From Hemileia vastatrix (Eukaryota > Basidiomycota > Pucciniomycetes > Pucciniales > Zaghouaniaceae): DNA of 64,000 nucleotides. Below are positions 22,720 through 33,162 of the stretch, piece after piece (the first letter of the stretch is position 1; each line of letters opens with the position of its first letter). The notes under the pieces were generated by a model, which saw only the letters and a list, made by a program, of their open reading frames with translations, was not told the DNA's origin and made no database searches. The stretch is from positions 35,138,001 to 35,202,000 of the forward strand of contig JASXTE010000009.1 in assembly GCA_030280995.1 (NCBI GenBank). The letters are read 5' to 3'. The position numbers and the translations under genes are program-made.

Positions 22720-25245
22720 ATGTCTTCTTCAGCTGTTGCTTCTGGATCTCCTCAAACTCTTACTCCCTCTGTTAGGACTGTTTCTTGGGATGGCCCAAAG
22801 TTTGATGGGGAGGAGGTTAAATGGTTCATTATCAGGTATGAAGCTGCTGCTGCTGTTGATGGTGCTTCTCATGTGGATATGGTGAAGCAAGTTAGATTTT
22901 TTATTGCTGATAGGGAGGTGGAAAAAGAGGTTATTGCTATGCAGGCATTTAAGGACAAGGATTGGGTTAAGCTTTCTAAAGCTATGGTTGATAGATGGGG
23001 TGTTAGGTTTACTATGATGGACCTCAATAAAATTGTTGGTGACTGGCAAGCAAAACGTGGAGTTTCTTCTATGGCAGACTTCAAAAAGCTGTGTGTTCAG
23101 TTTGATGAAGTAGTTGAATATCTTATTCTGGTGGACAAGTTAGTGCATGAAAATCAAGCAAAAGATTTGTTTTGGTCAGCATGCAGCAGGGATATTTGAA
23201 TGGACGTCTTGAATGATCTTTCAAGAAAAGATTTGATGAAGGAACTGCCTAATGGTGAGCAGAAACTTCCGGCTCTGGAGGTTATAAAGGACAACATTCA
23301 AGCCCATCTAAAGTTATTGGCATTGGACAAATATCAAGAGTCCTGCACTCAATATGTTAGCAAGGTTAGAAAAGTTTTGGCCGAAAACAACAATATTATG
23401 GTCAAAGCCCAGGAGGCCAAGAAGGCTCAAATGGGACTACCGGCTGCAAAAGTTGAGGGCAATGTATATAATAAGATGGTCAATCACTTGGCCGATTTAA
23501 CGAAACAATTAAAAATATTTGTTCAAGAGACACAGAAGGCTAACAAGGCCCCAATCACTTCTTCGTCGACGTCAACTTTTTATCAGTCCAGAGGTTATGA
23601 AGGTCAAAATTATAATGGCAATAACAACGGTAATCGCTTCCCAGGCAATGGGAGAAATGGTGGGAATGGTGGTAGTAGTTATAGAGGTGGCTATGATGAT
23701 CCAAAGGTGTGCTCCTATTGTAATAGGAGGGAGCACAGGGCAAAAGTTTGTTTTGCTCTTGATAAGGATATGGATGCTGGGCGAGTTTTATTTGATGGTA
23801 AAGTTTATAAATTTCTTGATGGTTTGTTCAGCAAGCCCAGTGATGGACAGTCTCCTTCTGATTTGGTCAGAAGAAGTTTAACGGCTGAAAGGAGAGCCAG
23901 ATTTGAAGAGGTGACGGATGAAGATGTTAATGCGAAGGGTGGAAAAAATGGTAATGGTAATGGTGGTAAAGCTGACAAGGGCAAGGAGAAAGAGGTCAGT
24001 AAAGCCACATTTTCTACTTTTTTTGGTGGTTTAGAGCTGGCGACGGTTGCCCAGGTGGAGGGTAGCTGTATGGCTGGCGAATACGATGTTAATGCTGCTA
24101 GAAGAGCAGCTGCTACTAAGGCAAAAAGTAGCATTCAAAGCTAACTGAGGGCTAATCCTGGAAAGGCCAATAACAAAGTGAACCCTTACTCTAAGGACAA
24201 AAATTCTAGTGCTCAAACTGCCGCCAACAAATTGAACCCTTACTCTAAGGACGAATTATATAAAATGCAGAAGGGGATTGCTGATATGGGGCCCCCTAGT
24301 TATGGCAAGTTTGATTTAAATGGTGAGCCTATGCCAGAGGATGATTCGGATTCTGAGGAAAACGTACCGTTGGCGTCTCTACCCAGACCGAGTTTAAGCG
24401 GTCCCATTCCAATGGTGGGAGTAAGAAGGACCAGCGATGGATCAGGATTAGTGCAAGAAGCTGAAGACGGAGTCAGGGTTATAGAAAGTGAAGATGGCTT
24501 GGTTGGACCTCAAAAAGGTACCCAGGGCCAAGGTTGTCAAATCAAAGGTCCAGTATGAGCGGCCAGTAGTTTCTGGTCAAGCTAATGTGATGGATGCAGT
24601 TTTGAATGGGGTGAATCAACTGCAGATTCCCTTATCTTTAGGGGAGTTATTTACGATTAGTCCGGCGCTTGCTGAAAAGCAAAAGAAGCATTTGACGAGG
24701 CGTCGTGTTTCCACTGGAGAGGTGGAATATATTTGTGAAAATGCTGAAAAGTTTGGGGAAGATGTAGATACACATTTTGCCGCTCCCCTGGGTAACCTGG
24801 TGGTAACTCTTAATGGTAAAGAAGTAAAGGCCTTGGTCGATTCAGGGTCTCAAAATAATTTAATTTCACTGGAGCAAGTGACGAGTATAGTCTTGCCAAT
24901 TAAAAGTGGAACTGGGGGAAACCTCAGAGGCATTTAAGGGCATGCAACAGAGCTGATGGGTACAGCTGAGCATGTCAGGTTAGGCATTGGTGGATCTGTT
25001 GGTAAGGTTCACTTTTATGTGGCCAGAGGAGCAGTCAAAACTGTTTTTATGGTGGTCCTTTTTTGATGGATTTTGAGGCCAGGATAGGGTATCAAGCTGG
25101 CATGGGGATTAGTTTCAAAATCACTGGTGAAGATATACGGAGGTTACATATGCGGTTAGCACCTCCTGGAGATGAAGATTGGGAAACACGGCCAGGGATT
25201 ACTACTCTGTGCCAGTGTTGTGTTTGCCCAAGAAGCGGCATATAA
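22720..25245 (+). pseudogene. Gag-protease of element E with stops and a frameshift
   Basis: ATG at 22720. Capsid-like part WDGPKFDGEEVKWF, then DRWGVRFTMMDLNKI; Gly/Asn-rich linker (about 23595-23690); CCHC knuckle CSYCNRREHRAKVC (about 23709-23750); Asp-Ser-Gly protease site (ALVDSGSQNNLIS, about 24830-24868). In-frame stops: TGA at 23197 (the C copy has Arg there, so CGA to TGA), TAA at 24142, TAA at 24935; frameshifts near 24515 and 25050. Otherwise it follows the 793-codon C protein to QARIGY-like and ETRPG-like motifs near the end. Confidence 0.85.
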
Positions 25246-25288
25246 AATGGACGGCTTCTGGTGAATTATGTTTGTTGAAAAGGGATGA

Positions 25289-28200
25289 ATGCCCTCATTT
25301 TTTGGGGTAGCAGGGGCTGATCACTCTAATGTTGTAATCTCTCCTCAGGATGAGATCCCGGATTGCAATAGGTCAGCTCACTTGGAGATAATTCAAGTTG
25401 ATTCTCAATTATTTTCTGTTAATATTACTTTGGAGTGCAAATACATTTTGGACTTTTCTATATGTTTATTGGATTTACCCTGTTTTTCTATTAAATTTAA
25501 AAATGGTGAAAAGGGCAAAATGGGCCAAATTAGGTTGGATAAAAATTGGAAGGGTATGTTTGATGACCTCCAGCAAGAGGTTAAACTGCAAGTATCTCCT
25601 TCTATTATGGACCTCCAGCAAGAGGGTAAACTGCAAAAATCACATCAAAATTTGATTAAAAATCTAAGTATCATTAAAACACAAAAAAATAATTTATGCG
25701 AAAATGTTATTCCGGACCTCCAGCAAGAGGTTAAACTGCAAGTATCTCCTTCTATTATGGAAATCCAGCAAGAGGGTAAACTTCAAATATTACATCAAAA
25801 TCCAATAAAAAATCTCGGTATAATTAAAACACAAAAAAATAATTTTTGTGAAAATTCAATTCCGGTCCTCCAGCAAGAGGTTAAACTGCCAACTCTCTTT
25901 ACGGGCGATTTACTGTTGGATAAGGGAAGCAAAGGTGTTGGAAAATCTGTTTATAAATTAGACGAGGTAAAGGAGAAATGGGTAAAATTTAAAAATGAAA
26001 TAAAATATTTTTCTAATTTTACTTATTCTGATTCTGACAATGAAGAAGATTCATTTAATGAAATTTTTAATGGCGATACAAAAGTAAATGTTTTACCTCA
26101 AGTTTATTTAGATGTGGACGCAGCCAAATATAAGAAATTAGCAAATAAAGTTCGACCTATTAATGAACCGCTACCTGCTGAATTAAATCCACCTTTGAGA
26201 AGACCAAGGTTTCAAGAGATCCTTATGAAAGTCCCTTGGTAAAGAATCCGCCTGAATTTTTTGAGACGTCAAGAATCACTTTTGAGAGACTGGGTGTTGT
26301 TAATTTTGGACCTGATGGTTGGTTGTCTGGAGAAGAGAAGAAGTTGTTGTTGGATGTGATGGTCAAGCGAGAGATGGCCATTGCTTCTGTAGAAGAGGAG
26401 AGGGGTGTGTTGAAGCATTCCTATGGGGAGCCTTTCAAGATTCCTGTGGTATGTCATGAACCGTGGCAGCAGAAATCAATTACTATTCTGGCTGCATTAA
26501 AAGAAGCCTATATTGAAGTTGTCAGAGAATGGATACGCACTGGACTGTATGGGCAATCAACATCAAGTTATTATAGTCCGGTATTTTGTATCAAGAAACC
26601 GAATGGCAAGTTTAGAGTTGTTCATGATCTTAGGGAATTAAATAGGGTTACAATAAAGGATTCTGGTATACCGCCTAGTGCTGAGGAGTTTGTTGAAGCG
26701 TTTGCAGGGAGAGTGTGTTATGGTTTGGGAGATATTATGGGTGGATATGATGAGAGAGAGTTACATCCAGACTCAAGGTCTCTCACTAAATTTGATACAC
26801 CACTAGGGCGTTTACAGTTAACAAGATTACCTCAAGGAGCAACAAATTCGGTTGCAGTTTATCAAGCTCAGATGTCTTGGATCCTTCAAGACAAAATTCC
26901 ACAATATGCTGGGATCTTTATAGATGATGGAGGAATTAAGGGACCAACAACCGACTATGATAACCAGGTGTTGGAAGAGAATCCCGGGATACGCAAATTC
27001 ATTTGGGATTTTGCAATTACATTGGAAAGAATCTTGTTTCGAATTGAAGAGGATCAGGCCCTTTAGGTATGAATCTGTAGTATTTACTGAGGTCGAATCA
27101 AGATATTCTCAACCAAAATTGGAATTATGTGGTGTGGCGAAAATACTGAAGAGACTTCAGCATATTTTGTGGGGGAAACATTTTGAGTTGCAAGTGGATG
27201 CAAAATCGTTAATCCAGATGATTAATTCCCCAAGTTTACCGAATGCACCCATGACGAGATGGGTAGCTTTTATTTAACATTTTTTGTTTGATTTAGTTCA
27301 TAAGCCTGGTAAAACTTTTACTATGCCAGATGGTTTATCAAGGAGACCACCCACTGAAGAAGATTCAGACTCAGAAGAGTTCGATGAAGATATACCTATT
27401 ATCAAAGCCAGCACTAAAGGAGCTGAAGACTTTCCATACCTCCCCCTTGAGGTTAAACTGGCAGGATTATTGTGTTTAGATTATGGTGATGATGACCTCC
27501 AACAAGAGGATAAACTGGAAAATAGTTTTTATGTTAATAAAGGTGTTGGAAATGGTGTAGATAAATTCAGTAGAAAGGAGGTAGAAGAAGATGTGGTGTA
27601 TGTAGAGGAAGATGGATTGGTAGTGTGGGATAGTAGTAAATGAAGGAATGGTGTATATGTTGGAGATTTATAGAATTTAAATAAAAAGGTGGATAAAGAG
27701 AAAGAGGTATTTTCGAATACGATTTACGAAGGATCCAAAGGTTCAGAAGAAAAACGTCAACATAGCTCAATTAAAGACTTATTTAGGGGTCAACGATTAT
27801 TGGCTCATTCATGTGCAGGTGATATTGGTGATAGAGAAGTCCCTATTGATGTTATATTAATTGATTTTCAAGATGAAGTCTGGGGTCAGACTGGTTTTTA
27901 TTTTTTGTTAGTCAATTATTTGTTGACTTTAGAGAGGCCAGAAGATTGTGAAGACGATGACTGGGTGGCTATCAAGAGGAAGTCATCTATTTTTACCTAT
28001 CTGGTTGACATTTAATGAGCAGAAGGTATCCAAATCCTCAAGTAGTTATAACTCAACAGAAGGGGCAAGAATTAGTTTTGAAATCACTGCATGAAGATCT
28101 CGGGCATAGAGGCGTTGGAGAAACGTTTAGAAGAATTTCATATCAGTTCATATAAAAGAGGGACGGTATAAATATTTAATTGTGGCCAGAGATGATTTAT

Positions 28201-29021
28201 CTGGTTGGGTAGAGGCAGCGCCTCTTATTAATTTAACTGCCAAAAATGTGGCAGAATTTTTTTTTGAATAATTGGGTATATAGGTATGGGGTGATGAAGT
28301 TGGTGACGGTATATGGAGGTCCTGAATTTGGGACAGAGTTTAAGGAGGCCGTATATCAAAGGTTAGGGTAGCAACCCCATATTATCCTGAAGCTGAAGGC
28401 ATGGTTGAAAGAGGGCATCAAGTTATCAAGGATTCTTTAGTTAAAATGTGTGGGACAAGTGCCGAAAAGTGGAGGCACTATTTACCTTTAGTTTTATTTG
28501 CTGATCGAATCACTGCCAAAAGGACGACCGGATTTTCACCTTATGAACTTGTTTTTGGACAGAAAGCAGTTTTACCGGTTGATTAAGATGCTGAATCATA
28601 TCTTGGAGTTGACTGGGACACGGTCAAAACTACTGAAGAATTATTGTGTGCAAGAATGATGCAGCTAGAAAAGAAAGAAGAATATATAGAAAAGGCATAT
28701 TCACGGATGATGAAGATCCGAAATCAATCAGTCAGATATTGGGATGAGCGGTTGGCACATTGATAAAGGAAACCTTTGAACCCAGGTGATATGGTCCTGG
28801 TGTATAATAGGAGTTTGGAAAGTCAGTGGGGAAAGATGTTTGCAGATAGGTGGAATGGACCGTATAAAATTAAGGAGCAAGTTTCTGGAGGTTCATATGT
28901 GTTAGAAGAGTTGGATGGAGTTTAATTGAAGAAGAGGGTAGCGGCCAATCATGTGAAACAGTTTTATCCTAGAGGCACCAGGAGTGCCAAAGTCGCCCTC
29001 CGCAATGAGGATAAACTATAA
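25289..29021 (+). pseudogene. Pol of element E (RT, RNase H, integrase), internally deleted
   Basis: N-terminal unique region 25289-26240 with the repeated peptide DLQQEVKLQ. RT follows (VVHDLRELNRVTIKD, GDIMGGYDERELH, LPQGATNSVAVYQ, catalytic FIDDGG at 26917-26934). A deletion at about 27052 relative to G fuses RT to the end of RNase H (ELCGVAKIL, LQVDAKSL, PDGLSRR). The integrase zinc part (about 28090-28140) is truncated by a second deletion near 28143; the DDE pieces PEFG and EGMVERGH remain (28320-28420); the GPY/F-like tail is at 28790-28980. The last codons coincide with a hairpin motif (stop at 29019-29021). Several stops and shifts: inactive. Confidence 0.85.
25567..25888 (+). repeat. 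Five hairpin-plus-TTAAACTG motifs inside the E pol frame
   Basis: Copies at 25567, 25612, 25717, about 25761 (degenerate) and 25867: stem CCTC, loop CAGCAA, stem GAGG, then TTAAACTG or GTAAACTG. Each encodes the peptide LQQEVKL or LQQEGKL. They are spaced 45-106 bp apart, with similar A-rich sequence between. Two further copies are at 27439 and 27496 (loops CCCCTT and CAACAA). Seen also in the equivalent part of G, B and C. Confidence 0.7.
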
Positions 29022-29156
29022 TATCAATGAAATTTTATTAACCTCCGCAATGAGGATAAACTATGATATCAACAAAATTTTATGGATTCCTCCGCAATGA
29101 GGATAAACTATGATGTTTATAAAAACCTTATCGACCTCCGCAACGAGGATAAACTA
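28997..29156 (+). repeat. Four hairpin-plus-ATAAACTA motifs at the end of the E pol
   Basis: Starts at 28997, 29042, 29089 and 29135: CCTC, loop CGCAAT (CGCAAC in the last), GAGG, ATAAACTA. The first contains the pol stop codon; the other three are noncoding, about 46 bp apart. The G equivalents are at 42200-42370 on the minus strand. Confidence 0.7.
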
Positions 29157-29339
29157 TCTTCTTTTTATCAAAATACTTTACTGTTATTACACTGCATATG
29201 GGCGACAAAACTGTGATGAAACTTAACGAAATGCAAGAAAACCATCTTTGAAATTTTCAAAATTTAGAATTCTTAAAATATGGGTGAAGATAGTGTTGGA
29301 AAATTTTAAAAAATTTATTGGAAGAAGTGTTTACAGGGG

Positions 29340-29830
29340 AACCTTCTTAATTTAATATTGGCAAGTGTGGGGGTAACTGATGGGCTGGCTGCTGTATACA
29401 CAATTACCCCATAATGTTCGTTTCCAAAATTTTCCCTTTTTCTAGTTGAATCCTGGCTTTGTCTTTTAATTATAGGAAGTCCACTAAGACTATAAACTGG
29501 AACAAATCAAGAGACACCACTCTCAACACCGGATTCAAGATTCTTTTTATTTTATTTTGTTTTTGATTTTTTTTATGTTAGATTGTGATTTCTTTTCTTT
29601 AATATATATTATGAATTATTGTAAAGGTGATGCTCACTGGTGGTCTCTAATCATTTTTATAAATTGGAGGGAGCCCATCCAGTGATCATCATTATAAAAA
29701 TTATCTTCTAAAAACTTTCATTTATTTTTTTTCTTTTTAATTTCTCAAAATTGTGTAACCACATCAAGTCGCACTTGGATGTGGGTATGATGTCAAGGGG
29801 ACGGCTCATCAAATGGCCAGGGGGCATCTT
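29340..29830 (+). other. Conserved 3' noncoding modules of element E
   Basis: In order: AAGTGTGGGGGTAA...GGGCTGGCTGCT (29361-29400); hairpin AGTC, CACTAA, GACT, ATAAACTGG (29478-29500); imperfect inverted repeat GCTCACTGG...CCAGTGATC (29631-29690); block CCACATCAAG...GGATGTGGG followed by GGCTCATCAAATGGCC (29759-29820), in which CCACATC and GATGTGG can pair. The same order exists in B and G, families whose coding regions are well diverged. Confidence 0.6.
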
Positions 29831-29869
29831 TTAAAATTTTATTTTGAAATTTTTTTTATTACTTTTTTA

Positions 29870-30130
29870 TCTTTATTTCACATTTGTTTATCTTTCTTTA
29901 AAAATTAAATTTTAACTTCTTTTTCAAAACTATCTTTTTTAAAAATCTTTTATTTTAAATTAAATAAATTTGTAAAAATAAAAATAAAAAAATAAAAAAA
30001 TATATATATTAAAAATAAAAATAAAAATAAAATAAAAATAAATAAATAAAAATAAAATAAAATAAAATAAATAATAAAATAACTAAAAATATAAAAAAAA
30101 TAAAAATATAAAAGGTATTTTAGTTTTAGG
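29870..30130. repeat. AT-only low-complexity tract in element E
   Basis: Runs of AAAATAAAAATA-like sequence with almost no G or C (densest at 29965-30115). G has the equivalent T/A tract at 41220-41400. No coding potential. Confidence 0.8.
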
Positions 30131-30199
30131 TAGTTTAGATGTTTATATTATTATTTTTCAAAAATTATTCAAGAAAGCTGTGTACCAGGAAGAACACCA

Positions 30200-31201
30200 T
30201 CAAGGGTTGTTATCTTTTGAAGAATCAAAATTAAAAAATTTAGAAGGACCTTGATCGATTTCCTGGGATTCGAATCTTATTTCACGGTCACGATAGTGTT
30301 GAAGCCAGTTGGCTATTTTGAAAAGGTCTCTTAACAGTTGCTCTCTCATCCAAGATTCTGATCTATCAGAGGACGGGTATTGTTGGAAATAAGCAATAAG
30401 GTTATTAAAATTAGCAAAGAGCTTTTCAGACACTAGGTGAATCGGAACTCTAGGGAAGCTTGGATTAGGTTCTGGTAGTTCATAAGCTGAATATGGAATT
30501 GGAGAACCGGTGGACGCTTATCAAATTAAAATATCAGCAATATTAAAACCTGAAGATTAAGAAAATAAAAAGGTACAACTACTATCAAGATCATAGATAA
30601 ATGGCTTACTTGGCAATGGAGTGGGATTTTTTATGTTTAAAAAAGGATTTTTAATTTTTGATAGATGAGGAGGACTGGTGTTGGATTTGGAGTTTGAAGT
30701 AGATGTCCTGGGCTTTTTGGATGAAACAAGAGAAGATGAAGTTTGCTGGCTATTATAGGACCTTTTGTGCTTCAAGATGTTGGAAGTAGGAGAAGAATTT
30801 TTTGAAGGTTGAAGCATGGACCTGGGAGCAGTAAGAGTTCTTGACGGAGTAGCAGCAAGTATAGTTTGGAGAGAAGGACCCAGAGGATTGGGTGATGGAG
30901 AAAGATTTAAATAGGCTGATGGAGGAAAAGGAATGGGATCTTTAGAAGTTGATGGAATAGAAGGTGGAGTAGAAGGTGAAGAAGAAGGAGGAGGTTTTCA
31001 GAAGGAGGCAAAGCTGGTAGCAGTAATGGGGAAAGAACAACCGTTCAAGCCAGAACATTTTCTTTTCTTCTCATAACAGGATAAACAGGCCCTTTTATAA
31101 GTGTGCTTTTGCCAGTTGAAAGTGAAGATACATTCCCTATGGGTGAAAGCACAATATTTGCAAGATTGATCAGCTGAAGCAATGAAGTCAGTAGGTTTCA
31201 T
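30200..31201 (-). pseudogene. Antisense gene 2 of element E: Zn2Cys6-cluster protein with one intron
   Basis: Minus strand, opposite to E. ATG at 31201; residues 14-40 form a complete C-x2-C-x6-C-x14-C-x2-C-x6-C (starts CKYC, ends CYEKKRKC), textbook Zn2Cys6 spacing apart from a longish loop. A Ser/Pro/Thr-rich basic linker follows. Exon 1 is 31201-30610; intron 30609-30550 (GTAAGC...CAG, 60 nt), then SFNIAD in the same phase as F gene 2 (SFNES). C-terminal domain 30549-30200 (VPIHLVSEKLFANFNNLIAYFQQ, then a Trp/Arg-rich stretch). Stops interrupt it: TGA near 31000 and TGA-TAA at 30523-30518, all with the same frame continuing, so it is a recent pseudogene or needs readthrough. Predicted nuclear DNA-binding protein. 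Confidence 0.65.
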
Positions 31202-31295
31202 CTTGTTAGGAGATATTTTTTTGAAGAAGAAAACTTGAAACTAGGATGAAGAAAGCTGGTGGCAAAATCTGGGTTCAAGGATAGAGAAGTTGTTA

Positions 31296-31765
31296 GGTCC
31301 ACCAAGACCTTAAACTGGACTATTATCAAGCTGTTGGGTCCACCATGACATTAAACTGGATTTCTTATCGATCAAATGTTTGGTCCACCATGACTTTAAA
31401 CTGGTAGTTCATTCATTTTTTATTCCACTATGACTTTAAACTGGAAAATTAATATCTGCAGGATAATTCAACATTCATTGGTCCACTATGGCCTTATACT
31501 GGATTACTTGTCGATCAAATGTTTGGTCCACTATGAAATTAAACTGGATTATCAAATTTATTAAATCTTTGGTCAAGCCTAGGCGTTATTTAGGAATATT
31601 TCAAGTTATTTATGCACTTAAACAATCTTTGGTCCACTAAGACCATAAACTGGCAATCGATTATATGTTTGGGTCCACCAAGACTTTAAACTGGAATTTC
31701 AATCTTGTTTGGATAACTCAATTCAATCTTTTAATTTATCACTGTCCACTAAGACTCTAAACTGT
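31296..31765 (+). repeat. Nine-copy array of the hairpin-plus-TAAACTGG motif upstream of antisense gene 2 in E
   Basis: Copies near 31296, 31346, 31382, 31423, 31480, 31526, 31630, 31672 and 31743. Core: GGTC or GTC, loop CACCAA/CACTAA/CACCAT/CACTAT, GACC or GAC, then TTAAACTGG or ATAAACTGG. The array lies between the two antisense genes, starting about 95 bp upstream of the antisense gene 2 start codon. All copies are in the sense direction of E. Spacers are unrelated and 35-105 bp, so it is not a CRISPR or simple satellite. Confidence 0.75.
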
Positions 31766-32407
31766 TTTATTCAATAATTTCTGGAATTAGGTGCTGATAA
31801 GCTTTAGGAGGTTAAAACTTTAGGTGGTGATGATTCTAAGGAAAGCATAATGGTTAATTAAGTGAAATTTGTGGCGATTTAAAATGGTCTAAAGTTAATA
31901 TTATTAATGGAAGCCTGGCAAAAGTATTTTATGGGTTTGCTGTATAGCAAAGTTTGAAAATTGTGATGAAGGAATCAGAAGTTAGGATGGTAGTTGGATT
32001 TTAGGGAATGATTTTTTTTAGCGCCTCAGTGTTAGGCCAATTTTGGTGTGAAGCTTGGAGGACCTTATGGCAAGATTGGAATCATAGAATTCGGCTCAGT
32101 GGGGGGCCCTATGAGGTTGGAATCAGGAGTATTCGGCTCATAAGAAGATCCACTCTCTCAATGCTGTGACAAGAAGGAAGATTGGTATATGGGAGTCTGA
32201 AGGGATTCAAACCTTGCTCTAAGTAGTGGAATCATCACAAGATTTATATTATTTATTATTTTGTGTTATGTTAAGCCAGAGAAGAAAGAAAACAACATTT
32301 ATTTTAAAGTTAAAGAAGACCAAGCAAAAACAAAATTTTATCAAGTTATACTGTTAGAAAAGATAATTTCTTTGAAATTGTTCAACATCATTATCAAACC
32401 TTTGAAT
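31766..32407. other. Noncoding region between the hairpin array and antisense gene 1 in E
   Basis: No convincing gene. It is closely matched, in reverse, by 39545-40130 of G, including a segment with GAATTCGGCTCAGTGGGGGG and CGGCTCATAAGAAG. It is therefore a conserved part of the element. The plus-strand open frame at 32261-32635 is the shadow of the antisense gene region. Confidence 0.4.
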
Positions 32408-33048
32408 TCAAATTCTTCTTTTCATGAGGTCTTCATGGTTATTAGCTGGAGTTTCTTGAAAATAGGCCAGAATTTTTTGTTTCAACTCATTTGTAAAGTC
32501 AAGAAAAAGATAGCGATGAAAATTTGGATAATGATTGATATAGTCCGTCTTCACTTGCCAAAATCATCAGTGTTGGTTATTTCGACAGCTAGAAGTTCAA
32601 ATATGTTATTAAGTTATAGGTTTAGTCAATTTTGATTAAAAGTTTTTTAGTAAGATAATAGGGTCTTACATTTAGAGCCAGGAAACATAGTCTCAGCAAA
32701 GTTGGTTGGGGGCACTGGCATTATAGGATTAGGATCTTGTGAAGGCAAAATTAGGCCGGGATCCGCTGATGAAGATTGAACTTTTGATGTTGAAGCTGTT
32801 TTTGATCTTATTCGTTTTAAGAAGACAGGAATTTTTGATCGTTTTTTAGAAGTTGTGGGATCAGGGAGAGCTGCTCGTCCTAAATATATGTTTGTTTTAG
32901 AAGGAACTATTGGCCGGTTAAGTTTGACTTTTTTCACACGGCATAAGTCGCAAGCAGTCCTGCCAGGAAGAATAGGGTTGGACATTAAACAAGGTACCTG
33001 GTAGCGAGCGCAGAGTTCACATGGAGCGACAAGTTCTTTGAAAGACAT
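32408..33048 (-). CDS. Antisense gene 1 of element E: zinc-cluster-like protein, spliced
   Basis: Minus strand, next to the 3' LTR of E. ATG at 33048. Cluster C-x2-C-x6-C-x12-C-x2-C then x6 but Leu instead of the sixth Cys (CELCARYQVPC, CDLCRVKKVKL). A basic Lys/Arg-rich linker (TSKKRSKIPVFLKRIRSK) follows. Exon 1 is 33048-32670; intron 32669-32589 (GTAAGACC...TTCTAG, TGACTAA branch-like site inside). Exon 2 reads to a TGA at 32551-32553 (138 residues). A second, coding-like frame continues to 32408 (HYPNFHRYLFLDFTNEL), suggesting a frameshift just before the stop or another acceptor. The homologous position in F holds the gene at 11955-13018. G has lost this region. Confidence 0.55.
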
Positions 33049-33162
33049 GTTGATGAAGATGAATTTTAAAGTTGATTAAAGAAGATGGTGGTTGAAGGTT
33101 AAAAGATGAATATTGTGTTCGACCACTTATGCAAAGTTTTAAGAATGGGGACATTCTCAATT

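Noticed and set aside
23197..23199. Programmed stop readthrough in E gag
   Set aside because: A single TGA where the homologue in C has an Arg codon; no readthrough context, and the same element has other stops and frameshifts, so mutation is simpler.
31296..31765. CRISPR-like array
   Set aside because: Regular-looking short repeats with unique spacers, but spacing is 35-105 bp, repeats vary in compensatory fashion, no cas genes, and the setting is a fungal retrotransposon.
32261..32635. Plus-strand ORF of 124 codons in E
   Set aside because: Lys/Ile/Phe-rich, opposite the C-terminal part of antisense gene 1; the minus-strand reading has a zinc cluster and a spliced intron, this one has nothing.
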